NCBI RefSeq assembly: GCF_017312725.1
Contig: NZ_BOPO01000037.1
Span: forward strand, 1 to 64,000
DNA length: 64,000 bases
Reading direction: 5' to 3'
Origin: Actinocatenispora comari
GTDB taxonomy: Bacteria > Actinomycetota > Actinomycetes > Mycobacteriales > Micromonosporaceae
In this document: positions 1 to 11,510 of the stretch, piece by piece
Layout: each line of letters opens with the position of its first letter
Position numbering within the stretch: the first letter of the stretch is position 1
Translations under genes and position numbers: made by a program
Notes under the pieces: model-generated
Databases searched by the model: none
What the model was told of the DNA's origin: nothing
Seen by the model: the letters and a program-made list of their open reading frames with translations, nothing else

Positions 1-190
1 GCCGCGCTGTGCCGCCCGGCGCCGCCGCGCTGCGCCCGCCCGGGTGCTCGGTGCTCCCGGCGTGCGGGCCGCGTCGACGCTGTGCACCCGCCCGTACCCG
101 CGCTGTGCACCCGCCCGCGGCCGGCGGCCACCGGCTCGGCCCATAGAATCGGCGGGACTCGACGGACCCGATTCAGGTGGGACAGATCTC

Positions 191-3157
<2,967 letters not shown>

Positions 3158-3165
3158 CCGTGGTC

Positions 3166-3197
3166 GTGCTCCGGCCGCCCGCCGGTGGCCGGAGCAC
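3166..3197 (+). terminator. Terminator-like hairpin after glyS
   Basis: An 11-bp perfect stem (GTGCTCCGGCC / GGCCGGAGCAC) with a 10-nt loop begins 8 nt after the glyS stop. There is no T-run. It lies between convergent genes and may work in both directions. Confidence 0.5.
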
Positions 3198-3257
3198 CAC
3201 CCGGCGCCGGCGACCGGACGGGTGCTCCGGCCGCGAGAACCGGGTGGCCGGTGCGGG

Positions 3258-3671
3258 TCAGGCGGGCAGCTCGTAGTCGAACCAGACGCGGTGGGTGCCG
3301 TCCGGGTCGACGGTGAGCCCACCGGAACCGGTGATGCCGGCCAGGTCGCCGGTGCCGCTGCCCGGCACGATGACGAAGTAGTCGCCGGCCCGGCCGCCGT
3401 CGCCGAGCGTGGTGGCCGAGTGCGCGAAGTTGACGGTGCCCGCGCGATCGCCCAGCCTGCCCTCGAACGACTCCATCGCGAGGTAGGTGCCCACGCCGCT
3501 GGCCTGGTCGAACGCGGCGGTGAACAGCGTCGCCGACCGCCCGTCGACCTCGCCGGTGAACTGCTTGGTCATGGTGGAGACGCCGACCGCGAGGCCGGTC
3601 TCGATGGCCGGCGTCGGACTCAGCTCGGTCGGGTCGAACGCGGCGACGGTGAAGGTCCCTGCTGCATGCAT
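3258..3671 (-). CDS. DUF3224 domain protein
   Basis: This 137-aa cytoplasmic protein matches DUF3224 along its whole length: a TKQFTGEVDGRS strand, ATLFTAAFDQASGVGTYLAMESFEG, FVIVPGSGTGDLAGITG and the ending DGTHRVWFDYELP. The family has a small beta-barrel fold and no settled biochemical role. There is no signal peptide or membrane segment. It converges on glyS and is separated from the downstream acyltransferase by about 60 bp on the same strand side. Function is unknown. Confidence 0.85.
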   Translation of the reverse strand: MHAAGTFTVAAFDPTELSPTPAIETGLAVGVSTMTKQFTGEVDGRSATLFTAAFDQASGVGTYLAMESFEGRLGDRAGTVNFAHSATTLGDGGRAGDYFVIVPGSGTGDLAGITGSGGLTVDPDGTHRVWFDYELPA

Positions 3672-3730
3672 GCGGCGACCCTAACCGCCGGGTCCGACAT
3701 CGGCGGCCGGCCACCCGGCGCCGTCGCGCG

Positions 3731-4945
3731 TCACCGCTCGGACAGCGCCGGTACCCGGGCGAGCACGGCGCCGCGGATGCGCAGCCAGACCCGGGTGATC
3801 AGCTCCGCGAGCGGCCGGGAGAACCGGTTCTCCACCAGTACGTGCAGTGCCCAGGCGATGCCGCACACGCCGGCGATGGTGAGCCCGAGCACCAGGTACC
3901 GGTTGAGGCCCAGGTCGTGATGCAGGAAGTCGAGCGAGATGAAGCCGACGTTCTCGTGGATGAGGTAGAGCGGGTAGGTCAGCCCGGCGAGCCAGGCGAC
4001 CTTCGCCGCGCCCGGGACCCGCACACCGGACACGATCGCCGCGAAGATGGCGAAGATCGCGGTGATCACCCCGGCGACCACCCACGGGCTGAACAGCACG
4101 CCGTAGCGATCGGTCTCGATGTTGAAGTAGTGGATCGCGTAGCGACCGCACACGCCGTAGGCGACGGCCAGCGGCAGCACGTACTTCCAGCGCCAGCCGT
4201 CCCGGGCGACCAGGGCGAAGAACATCCCGGCGACGAAGTACGGCGCCCAGGCAGGCACCAGGATCAGGTTCAGCCAGTCGGGCGCGGGGTGGTGCAGCGC
4301 GAACATCGAGAGTGCGAGCCAGCCCAGCCCCAGCGCGATGACCCGGTTGGCGGTGATCCCGATCCGCACGAACGCCAGGATGACCAGGTAGAAGGCGAGC
4401 TCGATGGTGAGCGTCCAGTAGACCCCGTCGACGTAGTCCACCCCGTACGCCTCGGAGGCCATGGACAGGTTCTGGATCCACTGCTGGAACGAGACACTGA
4501 ACCGGCCGGTGGGATCGACCGCCATGATCAGCGCCGTGAACGTGCAGGCGGCCCAGAACGCCGGGTAGAGCCGGCCGATCCGGGACGACAGGTACCGGAT
4601 CGGGCTGCGGTTCCAGGCGCTGTTGAGGATGACGAAGCCGCTGATGACGAAGAACAGCGGGACGCCGAGGTTGCCGTAGTGGAAGATTCCGCCCGGGTCG
4701 TGGAAGCCGGTGTGCGCGAACACCGGCTCGGTGGTGCTGGCCCGGAACAGGAAGTGGAATCCGAGCACGCCCAGCGCGGCGACCAGGCGGAGCAGGTCGA
4801 CCTCGTGGTAGCGGCGCCGTTGGCCGAAGCCGCCGGTCGCCCGGGCGGCGGCGGCGCCGCTCGCCCGGACCGCGGCCCCGGTGTCAGTGCCGACGGATGC
4901 GCTGTCGGTGCCGGTGCGGTCGCTGGTAGTAGTGCTGGAACTCAT
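3731..4945 (-). CDS. Acyltransferase 3 family membrane protein
   Basis: This is a multi-pass integral membrane O-acyltransferase of the acyltransferase-3 (OafA/NodX) family, which moves acyl groups onto sugars or lipids of the envelope. The family signature begins after a ~40-residue Ser/Thr/Ala-rich leader: YHEVDLLRLVAALGVLGFHFLFR, where the H in the first helix is usually catalytic, then FFVISGFVI and RIGRLYPAFW. About ten hydrophobic segments follow. I placed the start at ATG 4945 (404 aa). A GTG at 5086 would add 47 residues with no membrane character. The natural substrate cannot be told from context. Confidence 0.85.
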   Translation of the reverse strand: MSSSTTTSDRTGTDSASVGTDTGAAVRASGAAAARATGGFGQRRRYHEVDLLRLVAALGVLGFHFLFRASTTEPVFAHTGFHDPGGIFHYGNLGVPLFFVISGFVILNSAWNRSPIRYLSSRIGRLYPAFWAACTFTALIMAVDPTGRFSVSFQQWIQNLSMASEAYGVDYVDGVYWTLTIELAFYLVILAFVRIGITANRVIALGLGWLALSMFALHHPAPDWLNLILVPAWAPYFVAGMFFALVARDGWRWKYVLPLAVAYGVCGRYAIHYFNIETDRYGVLFSPWVVAGVITAIFAIFAAIVSGVRVPGAAKVAWLAGLTYPLYLIHENVGFISLDFLHHDLGLNRYLVLGLTIAGVCGIAWALHVLVENRFSRPLAELITRVWLRIRGAVLARVPALSER

Positions 4946-5205
4946 TGCGTAGTTGGTACCCAATCGACCTGAAAGGAAACTGAACGCGGTCCGGCCATGG
5001 TGCCGCCGACCTGCGGCGATGTGCTCGCGCCCCGGGATGACCGTGGGGTTTTTCACAGTGGTTTGTCCCAGAAAGTACCTGCTCACGCGGGCCTTGTCCG
5101 GCTCGCGCCGGCCGTTCGTTAGGCTCGCCTGGGGGCAACCGGGAACGCACCGTGTTCGCCCGGGTGCGGCGACCGCCGCGCCGTCACATCCCGTGGGGAG
5201 GATCC

Positions 5206-5613
5206 GTGTCCGAGCGCACGCTCGTACTCATCAAGCCGGACGCCGTCCGGCGCGGCCTGACCGGAGAGATTCTGGGCCGGCTGGAGCGCAAGGGGCTGCG
5301 GATCGACGCCGCCGAGCTGCGCACCATGGACCCGACACTGGCCGACGCGCACTACGCCGAGCACGTGGCCAAGCCGTTCTACCCGCCGCTGAAGGAGTTC
5401 ATGACCTCCGGCCCGCTGCTCGCGCTGGTGGTCTCCGGCGACGAGGCGATCGCCGTGGTACGCGCCCTGTCCGGCGCCACCGACGCGCGCCAGGCGGCAC
5501 CGGGCACGATCCGCGGCGACCTGGGCCTGTCCAACCGGGAGAACCTGATCCACGCCTCCGACTCGACCGCCTCGGCCGAGCGCGAGATCGCCCTCTGGTT
5601 CCCGAAGCTCTGA
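5206..5613 (+). CDS. ndk: Nucleoside diphosphate kinase
   Basis: This enzyme transfers the gamma phosphate of ATP to NDPs and so balances NTP pools. The 135-aa length is normal. Visible signatures are [15 protein letters not shown] at the N-terminus, [10 protein letters not shown], and the active-site histidine in NLIHASDS. The usual bacterial form is HGSDS; the Gly-to-Ala change is tolerated in the family. GTG 5206 is chosen because GGGGAGGA lies just upstream and the family N-terminus begins there. It is transcribed alone, divergent from the acyltransferase gene. Confidence 0.95.
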   Translation: MSERTLVLIKPDAVRRGLTGEILGRLERKGLRIDAAELRTMDPTLADAHYAEHVAKPFYPPLKEFMTSGPLLALVVSGDEAIAVVRALSGATDARQAAPGTIRGDLGLSNRENLIHASDSTASAEREIALWFPKL

Positions 5614-5621
5614 CACCCCGG

Positions 5622-5684
5622 TTGCGTCCGGGATCGGCTCGGTGCGCCTGACGGCACTCGTCCTTGCGTCCGGGATCGGCCCGG
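5622..5684. repeat. Two 21-bp direct repeats after ndk
   Basis: TTGCGTCCGGGATCGGC followed by TCGG or CCGG occurs at 5622-5642 and 5664-5684 (20 of 21 identical, 42 bp apart), in the space between ndk and the next gene. No role is evident. Confidence 0.7.
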
Positions 5685-5688
5685 CGGA

Positions 5689-5707
5689 CCTGACAACACC
5701 TGTCAGG
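5689..5707. promoter_or_regulatory. Inverted repeat before FMN-barrel gene
   Basis: CCTGACA and TGTCAGG form 7-bp perfect arms around 5 nt, 22 bp before the ATG at 5730. The position suits an operator. A terminator for ndk is less likely because there is no T-run. Confidence 0.4.
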
Positions 5708-5729
5708 CCACCGGCCTAGCGTCGGTCGC

Positions 5730-6218
5730 ATGCGATGGCAGGAATTCTCCGAACGGTGCCCGGAGCTCGCCGTGGCCGCGCGGGACCGGTTCGTCGCCGA
5801 CCAGTTGGTACTGCTCGGCACGATCCGGTCCGACGGGGCGCCACGGATCAGCCCGTGTGAGGTCGACTTCGCCGCCGACGAGCTGATGCTCGGCATGATG
5901 TGGCGCTCCCGCAAGGCGCTGGACCTGCGCCGCGACCCGCGACTGGCGGTGCTCAGCCTGCCGGCGGGCAAGGACAACCCCGGTGGCGACGTCAAGCTGG
6001 ACGGTCGCGCCGTCGAGGTGGCCGACCCGGACCTGCGCGAGCGGTACTGCGCCGCGATCGAGGCGCGGATCTCCTGGCACCCGACCGGCGACTACCACCT
6101 GTTCGTGCTGGACGTCGAGCGCGCCGCCACGGTGCGGTTCGATCCCGCCGACGGGATGATGACCGTCCGCCGGTGGCGCCCCGGTACCGGGGTGAGCACC
6201 GAACGCCGCCCGGGCTGA
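5730..6218 (+). CDS. Pyridoxamine 5'-phosphate oxidase-like FMN-binding protein
   Basis: A 162-aa split-barrel protein of the PNPOx-like superfamily. The N-terminal part RDRFVADQLVLLGTIRSDGAPRISPCEVDF is the typical first strand pair, followed by MMWRSRKALDLRRDPR and GGDVKLDGRAVEV. Members bind FMN or F420 and carry out small-molecule redox reactions; the substrate here is unknown. No membrane or export signal is present. The start is ATG 5730, about 23 bp after an inverted repeat that may be its operator. Confidence 0.8.
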   Translation: MRWQEFSERCPELAVAARDRFVADQLVLLGTIRSDGAPRISPCEVDFAADELMLGMMWRSRKALDLRRDPRLAVLSLPAGKDNPGGDVKLDGRAVEVADPDLRERYCAAIEARISWHPTGDYHLFVLDVERAATVRFDPADGMMTVRRWRPGTGVSTERRPG

Positions 6219-6285
6219 CGGCCCCGCGCCGGGAGGCCGCCGTACCGCTGTGCTGCCCGGACTGGGCATGGCGGTGCGGCCCGGC

Positions 6286-6314
6286 TATATTGATGACTGG
6301 CTGGTCAGTCATCA
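6286..6314 (+). promoter_or_regulatory. Promoter -10 and TetR-type operator
   Basis: A -10-like TATATT at 6286-6291 runs straight into a palindrome of 9-bp perfect arms, TGATGACTG / CAGTCATCA, around 6 nt (6291-6314). It sits 12 nt before the TetR start codon. The arrangement suggests autorepression of the TetR-reductase unit. Confidence 0.65.
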
Positions 6315-6325
6315 TGGAGGTGTCG

Positions 6326-6922
6326 GTGAGCCCGCGACCCATGAACAAGGACGAGAAGCGCGCCGAGATCCTCGACGCGGCGATCCGGGTGTTCGCCCGC
6401 GCCGGCTTCCACCCGACCAAGATCGAGGACGTCGCCCGCGAGGCGGGGGTCGCCAAGGGCACCATCTACCTCTACTTCACCAGCCGGGACGACATCCTCG
6501 CCGCCGCGTTCGAACGGTTCGCCGACGAGGCGTTGCGCGGCGTCCGCGCCCTGGTCGAGTCGGCCGAACCGGCGCTCGACCGGCTGCGCGCGCTGGTGCG
6601 CGCCATGGTGGCCGGGGCCACCGCCGAACCGGAGCTCGCCCGGATCGTGTTCGACTTCTGGGCCGTCCGCGGCCCCGGCGCCGCCACCGTCGACTTCGCC
6701 CGGATCTACGCGGAGTACCGCCGGCTCATCGCGCTGCTGCTCGACCGCGCCGCCGCCGAGGGTGCCCTGCCGGCCGACGTGCCCGAGCAGACCCCCGCGG
6801 TACTGGTGGGGCTGGTCGAGGGGGTCCTGCTGCAGTGGCTCGTCGACCCGGCCGGGGTGGCGCCCGGGCCGGCCGCCGACGCCGCCACCGACCTGCTGCT
6901 CGCCGGCCTCACGGCGCGCTGA
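6326..6922 (+). CDS. TetR/AcrR family transcriptional regulator
   Basis: A 198-aa repressor-type protein. The N-terminal HTH spans roughly residues 10-55 (RAEILDAAIRVFARAGFHPTKIEDVAREAGVAKGTIYLYFTSRDDILAAAF). The C-terminal helical part presumably binds a ligand. GTG 6326 is preferred because GGAGG ends 5 nt before it; ATG 6314 overlaps the operator and ATG 6341 lacks a ribosome site. A palindromic operator lies just upstream, so autoregulation is likely. The gene is followed after 14 bp by an NmrA-like reductase gene, the probable co-regulated target. Confidence 0.9.
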   Translation: MSPRPMNKDEKRAEILDAAIRVFARAGFHPTKIEDVAREAGVAKGTIYLYFTSRDDILAAAFERFADEALRGVRALVESAEPALDRLRALVRAMVAGATAEPELARIVFDFWAVRGPGAATVDFARIYAEYRRLIALLLDRAAAEGALPADVPEQTPAVLVGLVEGVLLQWLVDPAGVAPGPAADAATDLLLAGLTAR

Positions 6923-6936
6923 CCGAAGGAGCCGGA

Positions 6937-7824
6937 ATGAACCACGACCCACGGGTGCTGGTCGCCGGGGCGACCGGGTACATCGGCCGCAACCTCGCGG
7001 TCGCGTTGCACGAGGCCGGGTTCCGGGTACGGGCGCTGGCCCGCGATCCGCGCCGCCTCGAACCGATCCGGGACGCCTGCGACGAGGTGTTCGTCGGCGC
7101 GGCGACGCGGCCGGAGACCCTGACCGGGCTCTGCGACGGCGTCGACGCGGTCGTGTCCTCGATCGGGCTGCGGACGTTGCGCGCCAGGCCGACGCCCGAG
7201 CAGGTCGACCTCGGCGCGAACCTCAACATCCTCGACCGGGCGCGGCAGGCCGGGGTGGGCCGGTTCTTCTTCGTCAGCGTGCTGCACGCCGCGGAACTGG
7301 CCCAGCGGGTACCGATCCTGCGGCCGCGGGAGGAGTTCACCCGCCGGCTCGTCGACAGCGGCACCGGCTGGACGGTGTTGCGCCCGACCGGCGCCTTCAA
7401 CGATATGGGCGAGATCTTCCGGCTCGCCGGCCGCGGTGCCGGCATGGTGTTCGGCGACGGCCGTCACCGGATCAATCCGGTGCACCCGCGCGACCTCGGT
7501 GACCTCGTCGCCGCGTCGATCCGGGACGACACCCGGCGCGACACCGAGTTCGGCTTCGGCGGCCCGGACACCTACACGGCCGCCGAGATCGTCGAGCTCG
7601 CCCAGCAGGTGCTCGGGCGTCGCCGCCGTGTCCTGCACGTACCGTTTTGGCCGGTGCGGGCGCTGGCCGCGGCGCTGCGGCCGGTCAACCGCAACGCCGC
7701 GGGATTCCTCACGTTCTTCGGCGAATCGCTCGGCCGGGACATGGTCGGTGCCCCGATCGGTCACCGCCGCCTCGCCGACTACTTCGCCGCGCTGGCCGCC
7801 GGCACCGACACCGAGAGCCGCTGA
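6937..7824 (+). CDS. NAD(P)-binding SDR/NmrA-like protein
   Basis: This 295-aa atypical short-chain dehydrogenase has the Rossmann glycine motif GATGYIG at residues ~10-16. The body resembles NmrA/epimerase proteins (VDAVVSSIGLR, FFFVSVLHAAE, GWTVLRPTGAFNDM). The classical YxxxK pair is not obvious, so it may bind NAD(P) as a sensor or act on an unknown substrate. AAGGAG lies 7 nt before ATG 6937. It forms a two-gene unit with the TetR gene and is probably under the same operator. Confidence 0.8.
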   Translation: MNHDPRVLVAGATGYIGRNLAVALHEAGFRVRALARDPRRLEPIRDACDEVFVGAATRPETLTGLCDGVDAVVSSIGLRTLRARPTPEQVDLGANLNILDRARQAGVGRFFFVSVLHAAELAQRVPILRPREEFTRRLVDSGTGWTVLRPTGAFNDMGEIFRLAGRGAGMVFGDGRHRINPVHPRDLGDLVAASIRDDTRRDTEFGFGGPDTYTAAEIVELAQQVLGRRRRVLHVPFWPVRALAAALRPVNRNAAGFLTFFGESLGRDMVGAPIGHRRLADYFAALAAGTDTESR

Positions 7825-7893
7825 CCGGCACCCGCACCGGCAGCACGTCCCGGCGCGCTAGAGTTGCCGCGGTTTCGGGGTAGGGGAGGCGCG

Positions 7894-8715
7894 GTGCCCG
7901 AGGGACACACGATTCATCGGCTGGCGCGCGAGCATCGGCGGCTGCTGCGCGGGGTGCCGCTTGCGGTGTCCAGCCCGCAGGGCAGGTTCGCGGCCGGGGC
8001 GGCCCGGCTCGACGGGGCCACGCTGACCGGCACCGACGCGTACGGGAAGCATCTGTACCACCGGTACCGCACCGACGGCGGCGAGTTGCTGCGGCTGCAC
8101 GTGCACCTGGGGCTGGCCGGCAAGTTCTTCACCGGCAGCGGGCTCGCGCCGGCGCCGACCGGGGCGGTCCGGCTGCGGGTGCAGGCCAGCGCCGGGTGGC
8201 TGGATCTGCGCGGCCCCAACGCCTGCGAGCTGCACACCCCGGCCGACCAGAAGGCGCTGTACGCGCGGCTCGGCGCCGATCCGCTGCGGCCGGACGCCGA
8301 CCCGGAGACGGCGTACCGGCGGATCTCCCGGTCCCGGGTGCCGGTCGGCCAGCTGCTGATGGACCAGTCGGTCGTCGCCGGGGTCGGCAACATCTACCGG
8401 GCGGAGATCCTGTTCCGGCACGCCATCTCGCCGTACCGGCCGGGCCACGACCTGCCCGCCGACGCCTGGGCGCGGCTGTGGCCGGACCTGGTGACGCTGA
8501 TGCGCGCCGGGGTGCGTACCGGTCGGATCGACACGGTGCGCCCGGAGCACGAACCGCGCGCGATGGGCCGGCCGCCGCGGGTCGACGCGCACGGTGGCGA
8601 GGTCTACGTGTACCGCCGGGCCGGGCAACCGTGCCACGTCTGCCGCACCGAGGTGCGGGTCGCCGAGATGGCCGCCCGCAACCTGTTCTGGTGCCCCACC
8701 TGCCAGCCCGCCTGA
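7894..8715 (+). CDS. Endonuclease VIII/Fpg family DNA glycosylase
   Basis: This is a base-excision repair glycosylase/AP lyase for oxidised bases. After the GTG start the protein reads PEGHTIHR: the mature N-terminal Pro is the catalytic nucleophile and Glu the next active residue. YGKHLYHR supplies the conserved Lys. The H2TH domain is at about residues 135-225 (VGQLLMDQSVVAGVGNIYRAEILFR). A C-terminal zinc finger CHVC...CPTC closes the 273-aa protein. It is closest in pattern to actinobacterial Nei-type enzymes. GTG 7894 is fixed by the required P-E N-terminus. Confidence 0.92.
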   Translation: MPEGHTIHRLAREHRRLLRGVPLAVSSPQGRFAAGAARLDGATLTGTDAYGKHLYHRYRTDGGELLRLHVHLGLAGKFFTGSGLAPAPTGAVRLRVQASAGWLDLRGPNACELHTPADQKALYARLGADPLRPDADPETAYRRISRSRVPVGQLLMDQSVVAGVGNIYRAEILFRHAISPYRPGHDLPADAWARLWPDLVTLMRAGVRTGRIDTVRPEHEPRAMGRPPRVDAHGGEVYVYRRAGQPCHVCRTEVRVAEMAARNLFWCPTCQPA

Positions 8716-8901
8716 CCGTTCGCGGCGCGGCCGAGGCGGGGCGGGCGGTGGCGCAGCGGGTCCGGCGGCGCTGAGGTCGCGTTCGGCCGGTCGTCGCCGC
8801 CGGGGGCGGGGGCGCGGGAGCGGGCCACTGCGGCCCGGGGTGGTGGTGAGGTCGGGCACAGCGGGTTCCGCCGCGGCCCGGTCGGCGGCACGATCCTTGT
8901 C

Positions 8902-9534
8902 GTGACAGTGGTTGCCGCCGTGGCCTCGTTCGCGCTCGTGGCCGGTCTGTTGACGATCACGCCGGGACTGGACACCGCGCTGGTGCTTCGGTCGGCCCTC
9001 GCCCGGGGCCGCCGGTACGCGGCCGCCACCGCGGTGGGGATCTCCACCGGCGCACTGATCTGGGGTGCCGGCGCCGCCGCCGGGGTGTCCGCCCTGATCG
9101 CCGCCTCACACCTGGCCTACCTGGTGCTGCGCATCGCCGGTGCGATCTACCTGGCGCAGTGGGGGATCCGGATGATCTGGTCGTCGTTCCGGCGCCGTGG
9201 CACGGTCGTGGCGCCGGCGACGCCGGTGCCGGAGTCGGCCCGGCTGGCCTGGCTGAAGGGGCTCACGACCAACCTGCTGAACCCGAAGATCGGTGCCTTC
9301 TACGTCGCGGTACTGCCGCAGTTCCTGCCGCCGAACGTGTCGCACCTGGCGATGGGCGTACTGCTCGCGGTCGTGCACGACGCCGAGGGGCTGCTGTGGT
9401 TCGCCGCCCTGATCGCGGCGGCCTCGGCGTTCCGCCGGGTACTCGGCCGGCCGGCCGTGCACCGCTGGACCGACCGGATCACCGGCGGCGTGCTGATCGG
9501 CTTCGCCGCGAAGCTCGCCACCTCGCCGCGCTGA
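8902..9534 (+). CDS. LysE family translocator
   Basis: A 210-aa inner-membrane exporter of the LysE/RhtB family, which expels amino acids or related metabolites. It has about six hydrophobic segments and the family motif ITPGLDTALVLRSALARGRRYAAATAVGISTG near residues 16-50. A second half has NLLNPKIGAFYVAVLPQFLP. The substrate is unknown. It converges with a DUF2000 gene (5 bp apart), and an AraC regulator lies beyond. This trio may form one metabolite-response group. Confidence 0.88.
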   Translation: MTVVAAVASFALVAGLLTITPGLDTALVLRSALARGRRYAAATAVGISTGALIWGAGAAAGVSALIAASHLAYLVLRIAGAIYLAQWGIRMIWSSFRRRGTVVAPATPVPESARLAWLKGLTTNLLNPKIGAFYVAVLPQFLPPNVSHLAMGVLLAVVHDAEGLLWFAALIAAASAFRRVLGRPAVHRWTDRITGGVLIGFAAKLATSPR

Positions 9535-9539
9535 GGGCG

Positions 9540-9950
9540 TCACGGATGCAGCGAGAGGCCCTTGAGCGCCTTGTCCACGTCGGCTCGGGGCCCGTACACG
9601 GCGATGCCGACCAGCCCGAGCTTCTCGGTCGGTACCGCCGCGACCGCGGCCCGGTTGTCGGCGTCGTTGTCGGTGCCGAACAGCTCCTCGGTGTACACGC
9701 CGACCCGCAGCCCGCGGCCGATCGCGCGGCCGTGCGCGCGGTTCAGCCCGGCGGCGTCGGCGGTGAACACGAGTACCGGCTGGCGGAACATCGGCAGGTA
9801 GTCGACCCCGGAGCCGTCCCGGTACGGCAGGCCGACGGTCTCGCCGACCGCGCCGGCGACACCGCTGGCCAAGAACGCGGTCACGTTGAGCCGCTGCCAG
9901 CTCGCCAGGTCGTCCCGGACCACGACGCCGATCTTGGTGGAGAATCGCAT
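9540..9950 (-). CDS. DUF2000 family protein
   Basis: A 136-aa protein that matches DUF2000 throughout: KIGVVVRDDLASWQRLNVTAFLASG, LPMFRQPVLVFTAD, and RGLRVGVYTEELFGTDNDADNRA. The family adopts a peptidyl-tRNA hydrolase-like fold of unknown activity. It is divergent from the AraC-family gene (80 bp between starts), which probably controls it, and its 3' end abuts the LysE gene. Confidence 0.85.
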   Translation of the reverse strand: MRFSTKIGVVVRDDLASWQRLNVTAFLASGVAGAVGETVGLPYRDGSGVDYLPMFRQPVLVFTADAAGLNRAHGRAIGRGLRVGVYTEELFGTDNDADNRAAVAAVPTEKLGLVGIAVYGPRADVDKALKGLSLHP

Positions 9951-10030
9951 GCCGCCAGCCTCCCGCCGACCCGGCCGGGCCGTCTTGAACGCTGGTGCGT
10001 CGGCGCCGCCGGGCGAGGCAGGATGGTCGG

Positions 10031-10864
10031 GTGACGCACGACTGGTCCCGGTACTGGCGGTCCGACACCGGGCGCATCGAGGCGATGCACGCGCATTTCG
10101 AACGGCACGTGTACCACCGGCACAGCCACGACACCTACTCGTTCGGGGTGACCGAGACCGGCGCGCAGGCGTTCGCCTGTCGCGGCGAGTCGCGGGTGAG
10201 CGCCGCCGGCATGGTGATGGCGTTCAATCCGGACGACCCGCACGACGGGCACGCCACCGACGCGCTCGGCTTCACCTACCGGATCGTGCATCTGGTCCCG
10301 GAGGAGATCGACGCGTCGCTCGCGGACCTCGCCGGTCGTCCGGTCGGCTCGCCGCTGTTCGTCGACCCGGTGCTGGACGACCCGGTACTGGCGGCCACGC
10401 TGCGCCGGCTGCACCAGGCGCTGCTGCCCGACGACGGGGTCCACACCGCCACACCACTGCGGCGCGCCGAGTTCGTCGACACCGCGGTACGCCTGCTCGT
10501 GTCGCGCGGCGCGACCGGCCAGCCGGGGCCGGCGACGGTGCCCGCGGCCCGGTCGATCGCCGCGGCGGCCCGCCGGTACCTGGACGACACGTACCTCACC
10601 GGGCTGGACACCGCGGAGCTGGCCGCGGCCGCCGGGGCCAGCCGGTTCGCGGTGTACCGGGCGTTTCGCGCCACGTTCGGCCTGTCGCCGAGCGACTACC
10701 AGCGCCAGTTGCGGCTGCGGTACGCGCGGCGGCTGCTCGCCGCGGGCACCCCGGTGGCGCTCGCGGCCGGTACCGCCGGGTTCGCCGATCAGGCACACCT
10801 GACCCGCTGGTTCCGCCGCTGCTACGCGATCACCCCGGCCGCCTACGTGGCCGCCACCGGCTGA
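10031..10864 (+). CDS. AraC family transcriptional regulator
   Basis: A 277-aa regulator. The N-terminal ~150 residues are a cupin-type AraC ligand-binding domain (HFERHVYHRHSHDTYSFGVTETG). The C-terminal ~100 residues hold the double HTH (LDTAELAAAAGASRFAVYRAFRATFGLSPSDYQRQLRLRYARRLL and GFADQAHLTRWFRR). GTG 10031 is chosen because the recognisable domain starts within ten residues. It diverges from DUF2000, and the 80-bp gap should contain the shared control region. Confidence 0.9.
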   Translation: MTHDWSRYWRSDTGRIEAMHAHFERHVYHRHSHDTYSFGVTETGAQAFACRGESRVSAAGMVMAFNPDDPHDGHATDALGFTYRIVHLVPEEIDASLADLAGRPVGSPLFVDPVLDDPVLAATLRRLHQALLPDDGVHTATPLRRAEFVDTAVRLLVSRGATGQPGPATVPAARSIAAAARRYLDDTYLTGLDTAELAAAAGASRFAVYRAFRATFGLSPSDYQRQLRLRYARRLLAAGTPVALAAGTAGFADQAHLTRWFRRCYAITPAAYVAATG

Positions 10865-10879
10865 CCCACCGCGATCGAG

Positions 10880-11425
10880 TCAGGTCGCCGCGTCCCGGGT
10901 GCGCGCGTAGTGGCGGGCGGCGCGTACCCGGTCGCCGCAGCGGGTGGAGCACCACTGCCGCCGGCCGTGCGTGCGGACCAGGAGCCGGACGCAGCCCGGC
11001 GCGCCGCACTCGGCGAGCCGGTCGGCGTCCGGGCCGACCAGCAGTGCCACCGCATCGGCGGCGAACGCGCCGAGCAGGTCGGCGAGCGGCGAGCCGGCCG
11101 CGGACTGGTGCCGGCTGCGCGGGCCGTCGGCGTCCCACACCAGCAGGTCGGCGCCGGGCGCGGCGCGTACGGCCTCGTTGACCAGCGTCACCGCGGCGGG
11201 AGCCGGCGCGGTGCCGGTGCCGGCCGCGAGCAGCACGTCGCGGACCGCGCCGCGCAGGGCCACCAGCCGGGCCAGCGCAGCCTCGTCCAGGCGTACCGGG
11301 TGGCCGCGCCGGCGCAGCCAGCCGGCCGCGGCGTCGGTGTCGGCGAGTTCGTCGCCGGTGCGGTGCCGGGTGTTGGCCAGGGCCACCGCCGGATGGTCGG
11401 CTTCGCCGGGTGCGTCCTCGATCAC
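10880..11425 (-). CDS. CGNR zinc-finger (ABATE domain) protein
   Basis: A 181-aa putative regulator. The N-terminal ABATE-like domain covers roughly residues 10-125 (ALANTRHRTGDELADTDAAAGWL). The C-terminal treble-clef finger is CGAPGCVRLLVRTHGRRQWCSTRCGDRVRAARHYART, cut here to its key residues C-x4-C...C-x3-C. The signature CGNR reads CGDR, so one conserved Asn is changed. Such proteins are presumed stress or drug-response regulators. It diverges from an NTF2-fold gene across an inverted repeat. Confidence 0.8.
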   Translation of the reverse strand: MIEDAPGEADHPAVALANTRHRTGDELADTDAAAGWLRRRGHPVRLDEAALARLVALRGAVRDVLLAAGTGTAPAPAAVTLVNEAVRAAPGADLLVWDADGPRSRHQSAAGSPLADLLGAFAADAVALLVGPDADRLAECGAPGCVRLLVRTHGRRQWCSTRCGDRVRAARHYARTRDAAT

Positions 11426-11428
11426 GCT

Positions 11429-11458
11429 CTCACGTTACTACGTTGACTTATCCGTGAG
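11429..11458. promoter_or_regulatory. Inverted repeat with -35-like TTGACT
   Basis: CTCACG and CGTGAG form 6-bp arms around 18 nt in the 85-bp gap between the divergent CGNR and NTF2-fold genes. A -35-like TTGACT (11443-11448) lies inside, facing the + strand gene. It is a plausible operator for the CGNR protein. Confidence 0.45.
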
Positions 11459-11510
11459 AAGGGATCTAGCGTCGGCATCACGGAAAAGCGGCCACGAAAA
11501 CGTGAGGTGG

